From an uncultured Oscillospiraceae bacterium (GTDB lineage: Bacteria; Bacillota; Clostridia; Oscillospirales; Ruminococcaceae), in assembly GCA_910589145.1 (NCBI GenBank), contig CAJUSD010000001.1:124001-188000 (forward strand): a stretch of 64,000 bases of DNA, written 5' to 3'. The translations under genes and the position numbers were made by a program. Of this stretch, positions 25,930 to 34,636 are shown one piece after another. Position 1 is the stretch's first letter. The number at the start of each line of letters is the position of its first letter. Under the pieces are notes generated by a model. It had not been told where the DNA came from, did no database searches, and saw nothing but the letters and a program-made list of their open reading frames with translations.

Positions 25930-26508
25930 ATGGCAAGAAGTTTTACGGAACGTGAAAAGGAAAACATCAAAAACAAATTACAGGAAGCCTGTAAACAGAG
26001 TTGGACGCAATACGGTTATAAAAAAACAAGTGTGGATGAACTATGCAGGCAGACAGGTATTTCAAAGGGAGCTTTTTATCTTTTCTTTGAATCAAAGGAA
26101 GCTCTTTTTTGTGAAGTTTTATGTTCCGTCCAGAGGCAAGTCTGCGATACAGCGTCCAAAATCATGGAAAAGGAAAAAAATAAATACGGCGTTGCAGAAG
26201 CTTTAAAATTTATTTATCGGGAATATGATAAGAATAACTTTTTATACAATACCAACAAAACAGATTTCACAATTTTAATGAACAGATTGTCTGTAGAGCA
26301 GGCAAAAAAGCTGGAAGAGTCTAATCATATAAGCCAACAACTTTTTTTAAGCCAGCCATATTTAAAATTTAAGGTTCACGGGGATTTGGCTGTATCTATT
26401 ATTTATTCTTTAATTATGAATATTAAAAACAAAGATGTTCTACCATACAGCCATATAGAAACCTTTGATTTTATGGTTGACCGTTTGATTGACAGCTTAT
26501 ATGAATAA
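25930..26508 (+). CDS. TetR-family regulator (192 aa)
   Basis: Start at 25930 (MARSFTEREKENIKN) has AAGGAG seven bases upstream; the longer frame begins inside the operator. Residues about 5-55 form the TetR helix-turn-helix (KTSVDELCRQTGISKGAFYLFFESKEALF). The rest is an all-helical ligand domain without recognised specificity. Followed after 13 bases by the DUF4180 gene, so the pair is an operon, probably autorepressed at the palindrome over the start site. Confidence 0.88.
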   Translation: MARSFTEREKENIKNKLQEACKQSWTQYGYKKTSVDELCRQTGISKGAFYLFFESKEALFCEVLCSVQRQVCDTASKIMEKEKNKYGVAEALKFIYREYDKNNFLYNTNKTDFTILMNRLSVEQAKKLEESNHISQQLFLSQPYLKFKVHGDLAVSIIYSLIMNIKNKDVLPYSHIETFDFMVDRLIDSLYE

Positions 26509-26521
26509 CAGGAGGTAAAAA

Positions 26522-26899
26522 ATGAAAACAGAAGTAATAAGGAAAAATAATATTGAGGTTGCTGTTATAAACAGTGATAAGGTGCTGATAAAAGATGTTC
26601 CATCCGCTTTGGACTTAATTATGACAGTAAAATATGAAACCGGCTGCACAAATATCGCCATAAATAAAGAAGCCATTGTAAATGATTTTTTTGTTTTAAG
26701 CACCTGCCTTGCAGGAGAGATATTGCAGAAATTTATTAATTATGGCATAGGGCTTGCAATATATGGGGATTTTTCAAAATATACAAGTAAGCCTTTGAAA
26801 GATTTTATGTATGAAAGCAATAAGGGGAAGGATATTTATTTTCAGCCCAATGTTTCGCTTGCCGTTGAAAAACTTTTGGGAGGTTTTGCGCCGAATTGA
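26522..26899 (+). CDS. DUF4180 protein (125 aa)
   Basis: 125-residue cytosolic alpha/beta protein matching the pattern of DUF4180 (SALDLIMTVKYETGCTNIAI...FFVLSTCLAGEILQKFINYGIGLAIYGDF). Function unknown. Excellent AGGAGG ribosome site. In my recollection DUF4180 genes often follow TetR genes, as here, so the TetR ligand may relate to its function; that is inference. Confidence 0.75.
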   Translation: MKTEVIRKNNIEVAVINSDKVLIKDVPSALDLIMTVKYETGCTNIAINKEAIVNDFFVLSTCLAGEILQKFINYGIGLAIYGDFSKYTSKPLKDFMYESNKGKDIYFQPNVSLAVEKLLGGFAPN

Positions 26900-27035
26900 G
26901 TCGAACACTCCAGCATAAACAGTTCTCCCCTAAGGCTGTGCTTCCACACTTTCCTTTTCTAAAATATGAAAAGAACGCTGGCTTTTCCTGGAAAGCTGTG
27001 ATAGAATGGGGAAAACATAGAAATGGAGGATTGCC

Positions 27036-28526
27036 ATGTCAAACGAATTGCTGTATGTCACACCAGAGCAGGCCGGAATTTCCACCCATGCAATACAAAG
27101 GTTTCTGGATCGGGTAGAACAGAAGGGAATTGAATTGCACAGCTTTATGCTGCTGCGCCATGGAAAGGTGTGCGCGCAGGGATGGTGGAAGCCCTATAAA
27201 GCAGAATATGTGCATCCTATGTATTCCTTCAGTAAAAGTTTAACCTCCACAGCCATTGGGTTTGCTGTACAAGAGGGGCTGATAGCGCTGGAGGATCGGC
27301 TGGCAGACATCTTTCCAGATAAGCTGCCAGAAAAACCTTCTGAAAACTTGAAAAGGGCCACGGTGAAAGACCTTCTGATGATGGGTGGCGGGCATAAGAC
27401 CGAGCCCAATAGCGGAGAAGACTGGATACGGGATTTCCTGGCACATCCATTTGTCTATGAACCGGGGACGATGTTCCAGTATAACACCGAAGGTACAAAT
27501 ATGCTTTGCGCTGCACTTTACCGCCGGAGCGGGCAGCAGCTCACTGCTTTTTTACGGGAGAGGCTTTTTGACAAAATCGGCGTAGGCGAGGTATCCTGTG
27601 CAGTTACCCGGGACGGCACTGAAATAGGCGGCGCAGGGTATCGTCTGCGTACAGAGGATATGGCCCGATTTATGCAGTTTGTTCTGCAAAACGGCGTATG
27701 GAACGGGAAACGGCTTCTGTCTGAGGCATGGTTTGACCAGGCTACAGAGAAGCAGATCGAGACAGCCAACGACATCTATTCCGGCAAGGGAGACTGGGCT
27801 GTGGGCTATGGATTCCAGTTTTGGCGCTGCAAGCCAGAAGGGGTTTACCGGGCAGATGGATTATGGGGGCAATTTGGAATTGTCATGCCAAAGCAGGATG
27901 CTCTGCTCGTCATCACCGAGGCTACAGGACACACCCAGGACACATTGGATGCTGTATGGGATACGCTGGTTCCCTCTTTCCAAGACCGGGCGCTTCCAGA
28001 AGATGCAGAGGCGCAGGCAGCATTGGGATACCGGTTGAAGAACCTAACCCTGGCTGCTCTGCCAGCCGGTAAGCTGAACCCTTGGAATATAGCAAAGCGG
28101 TTTGAAAAGACCTATGAACCCGCTGGAGAGGAAGACTCCTGTTTTTATCTGGATATGGTCTGTTCCTTCCTTGGCTTTGGCGGGAAACAGGCAAAACTGG
28201 ATGGGCTTTCGTTTACCTTTGAAGAGAATGAGGCCACATTGCACCTGACAGAGAAGGGAGAGAACAGAGAGGTTACAATCGGTTTGGACGGCAGTTATGC
28301 CTATAGCAGTTATCGGGGAGAACCGGTTGCAGCCATGGGGCGATTCCGCACCCACTATATATTTGAGGCAGAGATACGTTGTACACAGACAGCATTTGGA
28401 ATGAGGCTGCTTTTCCAATTTGGAAATGGGACACTGACAATCAGCCGCTGTAAAACTCTGCTGGGTTATGGAGATGAACCTGCTGCGCCTGATCTGGTGT
28501 TAAAGGAAAAAGCGATGCAGGTTTGA
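27036..28526 (+). CDS. Class C beta-lactamase-like serine hydrolase (496 aa)
   Basis: An N-terminal penicillin-binding/beta-lactamase domain of about 330 residues has the nucleophile motif S64-F-S-K67 and the YNT second motif (MFQYNTEGTN); a strand-rich domain of about 150 residues follows. No signal peptide, so it is cytosolic and more likely an esterase or peptidase than an antibiotic-resistance enzyme. GGAGG ribosome site. Monocistronic, convergent with the metal ATPase operon. Confidence 0.87.
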   Translation: MSNELLYVTPEQAGISTHAIQRFLDRVEQKGIELHSFMLLRHGKVCAQGWWKPYKAEYVHPMYSFSKSLTSTAIGFAVQEGLIALEDRLADIFPDKLPEKPSENLKRATVKDLLMMGGGHKTEPNSGEDWIRDFLAHPFVYEPGTMFQYNTEGTNMLCAALYRRSGQQLTAFLRERLFDKIGVGEVSCAVTRDGTEIGGAGYRLRTEDMARFMQFVLQNGVWNGKRLLSEAWFDQATEKQIETANDIYSGKGDWAVGYGFQFWRCKPEGVYRADGLWGQFGIVMPKQDALLVITEATGHTQDTLDAVWDTLVPSFQDRALPEDAEAQAALGYRLKNLTLAALPAGKLNPWNIAKRFEKTYEPAGEEDSCFYLDMVCSFLGFGGKQAKLDGLSFTFEENEATLHLTEKGENREVTIGLDGSYAYSSYRGEPVAAMGRFRTHYIFEAEIRCTQTAFGMRLLFQFGNGTLTISRCKTLLGYGDEPAAPDLVLKEKAMQV

Positions 28527-28578
28527 TATATACTGAGGCTGAACATTTTATAGAAATAATAAGTTTGAGGACAAAAAA

Positions 28579-28618
28579 GCGGCGTTTCCCTTTCCATATT
28601 GGGAAAGAGAAACGCCGT
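28579..28618. terminator. Shared bidirectional terminator
   Basis: Stem GGCGTTTCCCTTTCC / GGGAAAGAGAAACGCC with short loop between convergent genes; serves the serine hydrolase and the P-type ATPase. Confidence 0.85.
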
Positions 28619-28627
28619 ATCCATATT

Positions 28628-30505
28628 TTATACAGCTTTCATCTTTTTATCTAAAAACTTCACATTGAGTGCCCGCATAGCGTTAAGGATTGCAATCACT
28701 GCTACCCCAACATCAGCAAAAACAGCTTCCCACATAGTCGCAACGCCGAACGCTCCTAAAATCAATACCAGCGCTTTCACTGCAAGGGCAAAAACAATAT
28801 TCTGATAAACGATTGACAGCGTTTTGCGGGAAATAGCAATTGCATCAGCAATCCGAGAGGGCTTGTCGTCCATAATTACAATATCTGCTGCTTCAATCGC
28901 CGCATCTGAGCCAAGTCCCCCCATAGCGATACCAATATCCGCCCGAGTCAAAACAGGAGCATCGTTCACACCGTCGCCTACAAAGGCAAGAACACCTTTC
29001 GGGGATTTCTCAGATAAAAGCGCCTCCACCTTTTCCACTTTGCCCACAGGGAGAAGTTCTGTAAACACCTCGTCAATTCCCAACTGTTTCCCAATCGCTT
29101 CCCCTACTGGCTTTAAGTCCCCTGTCAACATAACAGTTTTCCGAATATGGCTTTCCTGTTTCAGCCGTTTCATGGCTTCCTCTGCGTCGGGTTTCAGCTG
29201 GTCGGCAATAACAATATATCCGCTGTATCGTTTTCCCACAGATAGATATACAATTGTGCCAATGCTGTTTACATTGGGAACTTGAACCCCAACAGATTCC
29301 ATCAGCCTGCGGTTTCCAACGGCAACGGAAACCCCGTCGATAATTGCCTTTACACCATGGCCGGAAATTTCCTCCACCTGGGAAACAAGTTTTGGATCAA
29401 ATTCCTTCCCATACGCTTTTTTCAGGGAAAGGGAAATTGGATGGTTGGAATAGCCTTCCGCCAAAGTGCAAACACGCAAAAGTTCCTCTTTAGAAACGCC
29501 TTCTGCCGGATGCAGTTCTGCCACCTCAAAGTTTCCTTGGGTCAGGGTGCCGGTTTTATCCATAGCCAGGATTTCTGTTTTGGCCAAAGCTTCCAGGTAA
29601 TTGCTCCCTTTCACCAAAATCCCACATTTAGACGCGCCTCCAATTCCACCAAAAAAGCTTAATGGTACAGAAATCACCAAGGCACACGGACAGGAAATAA
29701 CCAGGAAAATCAAAGCGCGGTGTACCCATTCCCCCAGAGGCTGGTGCAGAATTAGCGGCGGGATAAAAGCCAGTAAAACAGCGGCAACTACCACAGAAGG
29801 AGTATACCAATGGGCGAATTTTGTAATAAAGTTTTCGCTTTTGGCCTTTTTGCTGCTGGCATTTTCCACCAAATCAAGGATTTTCGCCACAGTTGATTGT
29901 CCAAATTCCTTGGAAACCTGGATGGAGAGGACCCCTGTCAGATTAATGCATCCACTGATTACGTCATATCCCGGCTGAATATCCCTTGGTATGGATTCGC
30001 CTGTAAGCGCTGAGGTGTCTACCGTTGACATTCCTTCTGTCACCACACCATCCAACGGGACTTTCTCCCCAGCCCGTACAATAATGGTATCACCTATTTT
30101 AACCTCGTCTGGGTCTACCTGCTTCAAATCGCCATCCACCATAATATTGGCGTAATCGGGACGGATATCCATAAGTCCGGCGATGGAGCGCCGGGAACGT
30201 CCCACAGCATAGCTTTGGAACAGTTCACCGATTTGATAAAACAGCATAACCACTACGCCTTCCTGGTACTCCCCTGATGCAAACGCCCCTATGGTAGCCA
30301 GCGCCATCAAAAATTCCTCATCAAACCATTGGCGGTTCCAAATCTTGCGGACTGCCCCATACAAAACATCCCATCCACATATCAGATAGGCGGCAGCATA
30401 AGGAATAGGCTTCAAATAAGCATTTAAAGGAAGCAGCACAGCGGCTATAAGCACAACTGCACTGAGGATAATCCGGGCCAGCATCTTTTTCTGTTTTTTA
30501 GTCAT
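28628..30505 (-). CDS. P1B-type heavy-metal ATPase (Zn/Cd/Pb class)
   Basis: 625 residues from the ATG at 30505, ten bases after GGAGG. Eight membrane segments expected; the CPC metal-site motif (SCPCALVIS, about residue 270), phosphorylation site DKTGTLTQG (about 315) and GDGVNDAPVL hinge are present. It exports Zn2+, Cd2+ or Pb2+. Unlike many ZntA/CadA proteins it has no N-terminal HMA domain; that domain is encoded separately just upstream. Last gene of the ArsR-HMA-ATPase operon. Confidence 0.94.
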   Translation of the reverse strand: MTKKQKKMLARIILSAVVLIAAVLLPLNAYLKPIPYAAAYLICGWDVLYGAVRKIWNRQWFDEEFLMALATIGAFASGEYQEGVVVMLFYQIGELFQSYAVGRSRRSIAGLMDIRPDYANIMVDGDLKQVDPDEVKIGDTIIVRAGEKVPLDGVVTEGMSTVDTSALTGESIPRDIQPGYDVISGCINLTGVLSIQVSKEFGQSTVAKILDLVENASSKKAKSENFITKFAHWYTPSVVVAAVLLAFIPPLILHQPLGEWVHRALIFLVISCPCALVISVPLSFFGGIGGASKCGILVKGSNYLEALAKTEILAMDKTGTLTQGNFEVAELHPAEGVSKEELLRVCTLAEGYSNHPISLSLKKAYGKEFDPKLVSQVEEISGHGVKAIIDGVSVAVGNRRLMESVGVQVPNVNSIGTIVYLSVGKRYSGYIVIADQLKPDAEEAMKRLKQESHIRKTVMLTGDLKPVGEAIGKQLGIDEVFTELLPVGKVEKVEALLSEKSPKGVLAFVGDGVNDAPVLTRADIGIAMGGLGSDAAIEAADIVIMDDKPSRIADAIAISRKTLSIVYQNIVFALAVKALVLILGAFGVATMWEAVFADVGVAVIAILNAMRALNVKFLDKKMKAV

Positions 30506-30566
30506 TTCAGTCAATCCTCCTCAATGCTGTGTTTGACAGCATCTTCTGCCAGCAATCGTTTGGGTA

Positions 30567-30788
30567 TTATTTCAGCACAATTTCGCAGTCAGGTTCCACC
30601 TTTTTGCAGACTTTAACTGCTTCTTTCATGATTGCATCAAATTTTTCGTCTTCAGCTTCTACAATGAGTTTTTGTGCCAGGAAATTCATGGTTGCATCAA
30701 TCACCCCTGGAATTTTCTTGATGGCTTCTTCCATTTTTGCGGCACAGTGGGCACAGTCCAGGTCATTTACCTTAAACGTCTTTTTCAT
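30567..30788 (-). CDS. Stand-alone HMA metal-binding protein (73 aa)
   Basis: MKKTFKVNDLDCAHCAAKME: a ferredoxin-like HMA domain with the metal pair C11/C14 in DCAHC. Start at 30788 chosen because GGAGG lies eight bases upstream. It probably delivers metal to the ATPase, replacing the missing N-terminal domain of that protein, or buffers it. Copper chaperones look similar, but the Asp before CxxC and the neighbours favour zinc or cadmium. Confidence 0.9.
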   Translation of the reverse strand: MKKTFKVNDLDCAHCAAKMEEAIKKIPGVIDATMNFLAQKLIVEAEDEKFDAIMKEAVKVCKKVEPDCEIVLK

Positions 30789-30861
30789 AACTGATTCCTC
30801 CATAATACATTTTGTATTTTTATAATGATGCCGGACCTCCGGCAGATTTACTGATTGATAT

Positions 30862-31224
30862 TCATTCGGTAATATGTTCCATGCCCTGGTTGATAATCTG
30901 TTCTACGTGTCTGTCGTTAAGGGAATAGTATACGGTTTTCCCCTCCCGTCTGAACTTTACTAGGCGGGACTGTTTGAGCACCCTTAATTGGTGGGAAATT
31001 GCAGACTGGCTCATATTCAGCAGTTGGGCAATATCGCACACGCACATTTCCGATTCAAATAATACATACAAAATTTTAATCCGGGTACTGTCTCCAAACA
31101 CTTTATACAATTCTGCCAGGTCATAAAGCTGCTCCTCATTGGGAAGCTGGGTTTTTACCGTTTGGATAATGTCTTCATGGACTTCATAAATGTCGCAGCA
31201 TTCAGTTTGGTTTTTATCTATCAT
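30862..31224 (-). CDS. ArsR/SmtB-family metal repressor, CadC-like
   Basis: 120 residues. N-terminal ECCDIYEVHED resembles the N-terminal metal arm of CadC, and the recognition region SEMCVCDIAQLLNMSQSAISHQL holds the CxC of the ArsR/CadC metal site within the winged helix. It should release DNA when Cd, Pb or Zn bind. First gene of the metal-efflux operon with promoter and operator upstream. Confidence 0.92.
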   Translation of the reverse strand: MIDKNQTECCDIYEVHEDIIQTVKTQLPNEEQLYDLAELYKVFGDSTRIKILYVLFESEMCVCDIAQLLNMSQSAISHQLRVLKQSRLVKFRREGKTVYYSLNDRHVEQIINQGMEHITE

Positions 31225-31243
31225 ATGCCTTTCCCTTTCTTTT

Positions 31244-31265
31244 CATATGAGCCATTGTTCATATG
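31244..31265. promoter_or_regulatory. Candidate ArsR/CadC operator
   Basis: Inverted repeat CATATGA / TCATATG with an eight-base spacer, between the -10 box and the start codon of arsR. Confidence 0.7.
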
Positions 31266-31268
31266 TTC

Positions 31269-31297
31269 ATAATAAAACTTTATAGCCATTTTGTCAA
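31269..31297 (-). promoter_or_regulatory. Promoter of the metal-efflux operon
   Basis: Leftward TTGACA (31292-31297), 17 bases, TATTAT (31269-31274). Confidence 0.85.
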
Positions 31298-31391
31298 GGG
31301 GTTTTACCACATTTCAAAAAATTTATTTTGTCTTTGCTACAATTCAGCCAGACATTTTCTATGAATACACTAAACCATTCAGATTTGATGG

Positions 31392-31429
31392 AAAGGGCTG
31401 TGCAATCATAGAGAATGCACAGCCCTTTT
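31392..31429. terminator. Orphan terminator-like hairpin
   Basis: AAAGGGCTGTGCA / TGCACAGCCCTTT followed by T5 on the rightward strand. No gene reads into it rightward. Confidence 0.6.
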
Positions 31430-31479
31430 TCTCTGACCTTATATTAAATAATGTGAGTTCGATGAGAAGCCTTTGTCAA

Positions 31480-31868
31480 TTTTAAAGTTTTCGGTCCTGG
31501 GGACGTCATCTCAGCAGCCCTTGGCTGTTCGCCGGCTGCAAGCGGACAGGCTTCAGCAAAGAATCCCGCCATATATCCCCTTGGAAGCTGTTTCAAATTC
31601 TTCGCCGCTGCTCCCACAATAGAAAATGGCGGGATTTTCTATATGTTAAGTATCTGTCTCTTTCGTTTTGCTTGTGCTGCTTTTCAGCGGACTAGGGGAT
31701 TTCGCGTCTTGCGGGTTCAGTTCAGCGAAGCTGAACTAGGGACAAGGAGACTTTTGAGGAATGCAGCTCCGCTGCACAACCCCCTTGCCCCCCCCAAAAA
31801 ACTTTTTTCATCCGCCTTAACTTTTACCCGTCTGAGGTTATTCCCCGCAAATTGACTTTACCGGACTC
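31480..31868. repeat. Composite intergenic repeat, full copy
   Basis: Modules in order: GGCTGTTCGCCGGCTGCAAG, two GCGGGATT-type arms around GCTGCTCCCACAA, CTGTCTCTTTCGTTT, TTTCGCGTCTTGCGGGTTCA, the GCAGCTCCGCTGC hairpin, ATCCGCCTTAA and CCCCGCAAATT. The same modules occur in inverted order at 40421-40745. Lies past the end of the gene at 31872. A lone end of the TTAACGTGAG repeat type (ATGTGAGTTCGATG) lies at 31451-31464. Confidence 0.75.
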
Positions 31869-31871
31869 TCC

Positions 31872-32282
31872 TTAAATAAAAAATTCCACAGGAGAATACT
31901 TTTCCAGCCCTTGTACACAGGAAGAAACATAAAACTCCCGAAAAATATCCATACATTCCTTTTGAGAGCAAATTTTTTCCACTAACCTTACCTGTTCTCC
32001 TTCCTCTATGCCGACCTGCACAATAATCCCTTTTTCATTTTGGACTGCCTGAACATAACAGATATGATGGCGGACATCACCGGTTGTCAATGTCACAAAT
32101 TCATCCTCGTCAGCCATCATTTCCAAAATGAATCCTTCAACCTCGTCCCACGAAGAAACAGATTGATCCACCTCCTGAGTCCTCACATTCCACGATGTAT
32201 GACAAACCGTCTTTTGAAACACAACATCAGTTGCAGTACGTTTTTTCTGCTTATTTTCTTTCAGCCAATTTTTAAACAACAC
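31872..32282 (-). CDS. Hypothetical protein (136 aa)
   Basis: A cytosolic alpha/beta protein with a basic N-terminus (KNWLKENKQKKR) and an acidic middle; no motif or family recognised. It lies about 48 bases after the PII-like gene and may be the end of that operon. No ribosome site stronger than AAGAGGAAAG upstream of its start. Confidence 0.6.
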   Translation of the reverse strand: MLFKNWLKENKQKKRTATDVVFQKTVCHTSWNVRTQEVDQSVSSWDEVEGFILEMMADEDEFVTLTTGDVRHHICYVQAVQNEKGIIVQVGIEEGEQVRLVEKICSQKECMDIFREFYVSSCVQGLEKYSPVEFFI

Positions 32283-32330
32283 TTGAACTTTCCTCTTGTT
32301 TCTATAAAATCTAATAACTCTTTCCTGAAA

Positions 32331-33044
32331 TCATAATGTATCATCGCTTAATCCGATCACTTCATCAATCGGCATAGACATAACAACGCCTTCCGCTTCA
32401 CTTTTAACGCCGCAGGCTTCGCTGATTGCCCGCATAATCCCAACTTTATTTTCCGCGGAGGCAATAATCAGAACAATTTCCTTTTCATCTTTCATCCCCA
32501 GCCCCCAAAATCCCAGCGCTTTTTCATTTCCGATTCTGCGGCTATGGATAACGGAACCTCCGCTGGCTCCGGCCTTTTTTGCCGCATCCATTAATTTCTC
32601 ACTATACCCCTGATTAATAATGGCAGCAATCATAGCAAATTTCATCTCGGACATAGAAGACTCAACCTTTCCTTTAGGAATTGGGGGGTTCTCCCCTTCA
32701 AGCTGTTGAAGCATCTTTAAAATCAACGTATTAGAACCATTTATAGGCATGGTAAATACAATGCCGCTGTCCGGCAAACCAATTTTGAGGGTCCTCTTTA
32801 ATTTTTTAAGCAAATCCACCGTTAAACTTTTGGGCACAAAACTAATCAAAAGGTTTTTGTCAGTGCTGCCCAGACCCAGAATGTCGAGCATATCACTGGA
32901 AGCAGTGCCCGCAGCGGTAAGTTGGAAGTGCATGGGAATGGAATTATCATGAAGAAGCTGGGTAGCTTTAGGGGCAAGTTTAGGATTAGTAATAACAATC
33001 AAAACCCGGTAAGCGCCCTGCTTCTGGTTTGTGGAAGAACTCAC
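32331..33044 (-). CDS. PII-like signalling protein linked to DUF1538 transporter (237 aa)
   Basis: Start is GTG at 33044, seven bases after GGAGG, three bases beyond the transporter stop. Two ferredoxin-like PII-type halves (RVLIVITNPKLAPKATQLL..., and KFAMIAAIINQGYSEKLMDAAKKAG ... GGSVIHSRR), so an internally duplicated PII-like protein. By its place it should sense a nucleotide or metabolite and gate the DUF1538 membrane protein. Confidence 0.8.
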   Translation of the reverse strand: MSSSTNQKQGAYRVLIVITNPKLAPKATQLLHDNSIPMHFQLTAAGTASSDMLDILGLGSTDKNLLISFVPKSLTVDLLKKLKRTLKIGLPDSGIVFTMPINGSNTLILKMLQQLEGENPPIPKGKVESSMSEMKFAMIAAIINQGYSEKLMDAAKKAGASGGSVIHSRRIGNEKALGFWGLGMKDEKEIVLIIASAENKVGIMRAISEACGVKSEAEGVVMSMPIDEVIGLSDDTL

Positions 33045-33046
33045 GG

Positions 33047-34573
33047 CTAAACCTCCTCGATTTCAATGATCTCGTCAACATCATCCGCAAGCATAGAATC
33101 CGGCACAGCAGATTTCTGAAGTTTATTGAGTTTAAGCTTGTACTGCAATCCCATAATCTGAATCGCAATTAAAGGCGTCAAAGCAACTAAAGCAATAACG
33201 CCAAAAGCGTCGGTCATCAGGTTTCCTCCGTGCATGTCACAGGCCCCAATGCAAAGTGGAAGCAGGAAAGTAGAGGTCATAGGCCCACTGGCAACGCCGC
33301 CTGAGTCGAATGCAATGCCAACGAAAATTTTAGGAACCAGTTTCGACATCACCAGAGCAATGATGTAACCAGGAATCACTATCCATTGAATAGAAATCCC
33401 AGTTAAAACCCGCAGCATTGAAAGCCCTACGCTGACAGAAACGCCAATAGAAAGGCATCGGTTCATTGATTTAGCAGAAACCATGCCATTTGTAACAGAT
33501 TGAACCTGACGGTTAAGAATTTGAATAGCAGGTTCAGCCTTTACAATATAGTAACCAATAATCATCCCAATAGGGACCAGCAGCCATTTTGTACTCTCCC
33601 CAGCTAGATGATAACCAATCAAAGTACCCACTGGGGCAAATCCAACGTTAACTCCGCACAGGAAAAGAACAAGCCCCATATATGTATATCCAAAACCAAC
33701 AACGATACGCTGTCTTTGCCTATGCTGGTAGTGGCGGCTGACAAACTGAAAGATGAAAAACATCGCCGCAATGGGGATAATAGAGATGAAAACTTCTTTA
33801 GCATAGTGCGGCGTTTTGAAGGCAAAAGCTTGGGCGACATCCCGCATCGTGGAAACGGAGGCAATGTCATCTGCGGCATAGAGGGCGCCATCCGGGTTAT
33901 AGAAATACCCCAAAATCAGAACCGCTAAAATCGGCCCAATACTGGATAAAGCTACCAAACCGAAACTGTCGCTGGACGCGTCTTTATCTACGCGGATAGA
34001 GGAAAGGCCAACACCCATCGCCATAATAAAGGGAACAGTAATTGGGCCTGTAGTGACGCCACCGGAATCAAAGGCAACTGCAAGGAATTCCTTTGGGATA
34101 AAAAAGGAGAAAGTCAGCAGTACCAAATATAATCCCATTAAAAGATAAGACAGGTCAATCCCCTTGATAATTCTCAAAACCGCGAGGGCAAGGAACACCC
34201 CCACACCGGCTGCAACCGTAAAAATCAAGGCGCTGTTGGGAATAGATGGAACCTGGTTAGACAGAACCTGTAAATCCGGTTCCGCCAAGGTAATAATAAC
34301 ACCCATTAACAGGCTGACAACAATAATGGGAAGCAGGCTTTTCGACTTGGAAATCTGAACGCCAATTCCCTCCCCAAGGGGGCTCATAGACATTTCAGAA
34401 CCAAGCTGGAACATTCCCATACCAACGATCAGCATAATCGCGCCAACAAGAAACATAACCACCGAACCAATGTCAAGAGGGACAAGAAAAATACTTAAAA
34501 GCAGAACAATTCCTGTAATTGGCAGAACTGCTGAAAGAGATTCCAATATCTTTTCTTTCAGTTTTGGATTCAA
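33047..34573 (-). CDS. DUF1538 membrane transporter (508 aa)
   Basis: About 12 membrane segments in two homologous halves, each with the motif AFDSGG: AFDSGGVTTGPITVPFIMAM and AFDSGGVASGPMTSTFLLPL. The inverted-repeat layout is typical of secondary transporters. A DUF1538 pair (UmpAB) has been reported, as I recall, to act as a cation/proton antiporter. Here both halves are in one chain, with a PII-like gene next to it. Confidence 0.85.
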   Translation of the reverse strand: MNPKLKEKILESLSAVLPITGIVLLLSIFLVPLDIGSVVMFLVGAIMLIVGMGMFQLGSEMSMSPLGEGIGVQISKSKSLLPIIVVSLLMGVIITLAEPDLQVLSNQVPSIPNSALIFTVAAGVGVFLALAVLRIIKGIDLSYLLMGLYLVLLTFSFFIPKEFLAVAFDSGGVTTGPITVPFIMAMGVGLSSIRVDKDASSDSFGLVALSSIGPILAVLILGYFYNPDGALYAADDIASVSTMRDVAQAFAFKTPHYAKEVFISIIPIAAMFFIFQFVSRHYQHRQRQRIVVGFGYTYMGLVLFLCGVNVGFAPVGTLIGYHLAGESTKWLLVPIGMIIGYYIVKAEPAIQILNRQVQSVTNGMVSAKSMNRCLSIGVSVSVGLSMLRVLTGISIQWIVIPGYIIALVMSKLVPKIFVGIAFDSGGVASGPMTSTFLLPLCIGACDMHGGNLMTDAFGVIALVALTPLIAIQIMGLQYKLKLNKLQKSAVPDSMLADDVDEIIEIEEV

Positions 34574-34636
34574 AATAGGGAGCCTCCTTTATCTATTTAT
34601 TTCAGCCTGGAAAACCTGTCTGAACACCAAACAATT

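Noticed and set aside
27036..28526. Beta-lactamase conferring resistance
   Set aside because: The serine hydrolase has no signal peptide and a large extra domain, so a periplasmic or exported lactamase role is unlikely.
31643..31855. 70-codon frame in the composite repeat
   Set aside because: Made of the repeat; the equivalent frame is broken in the other copies.
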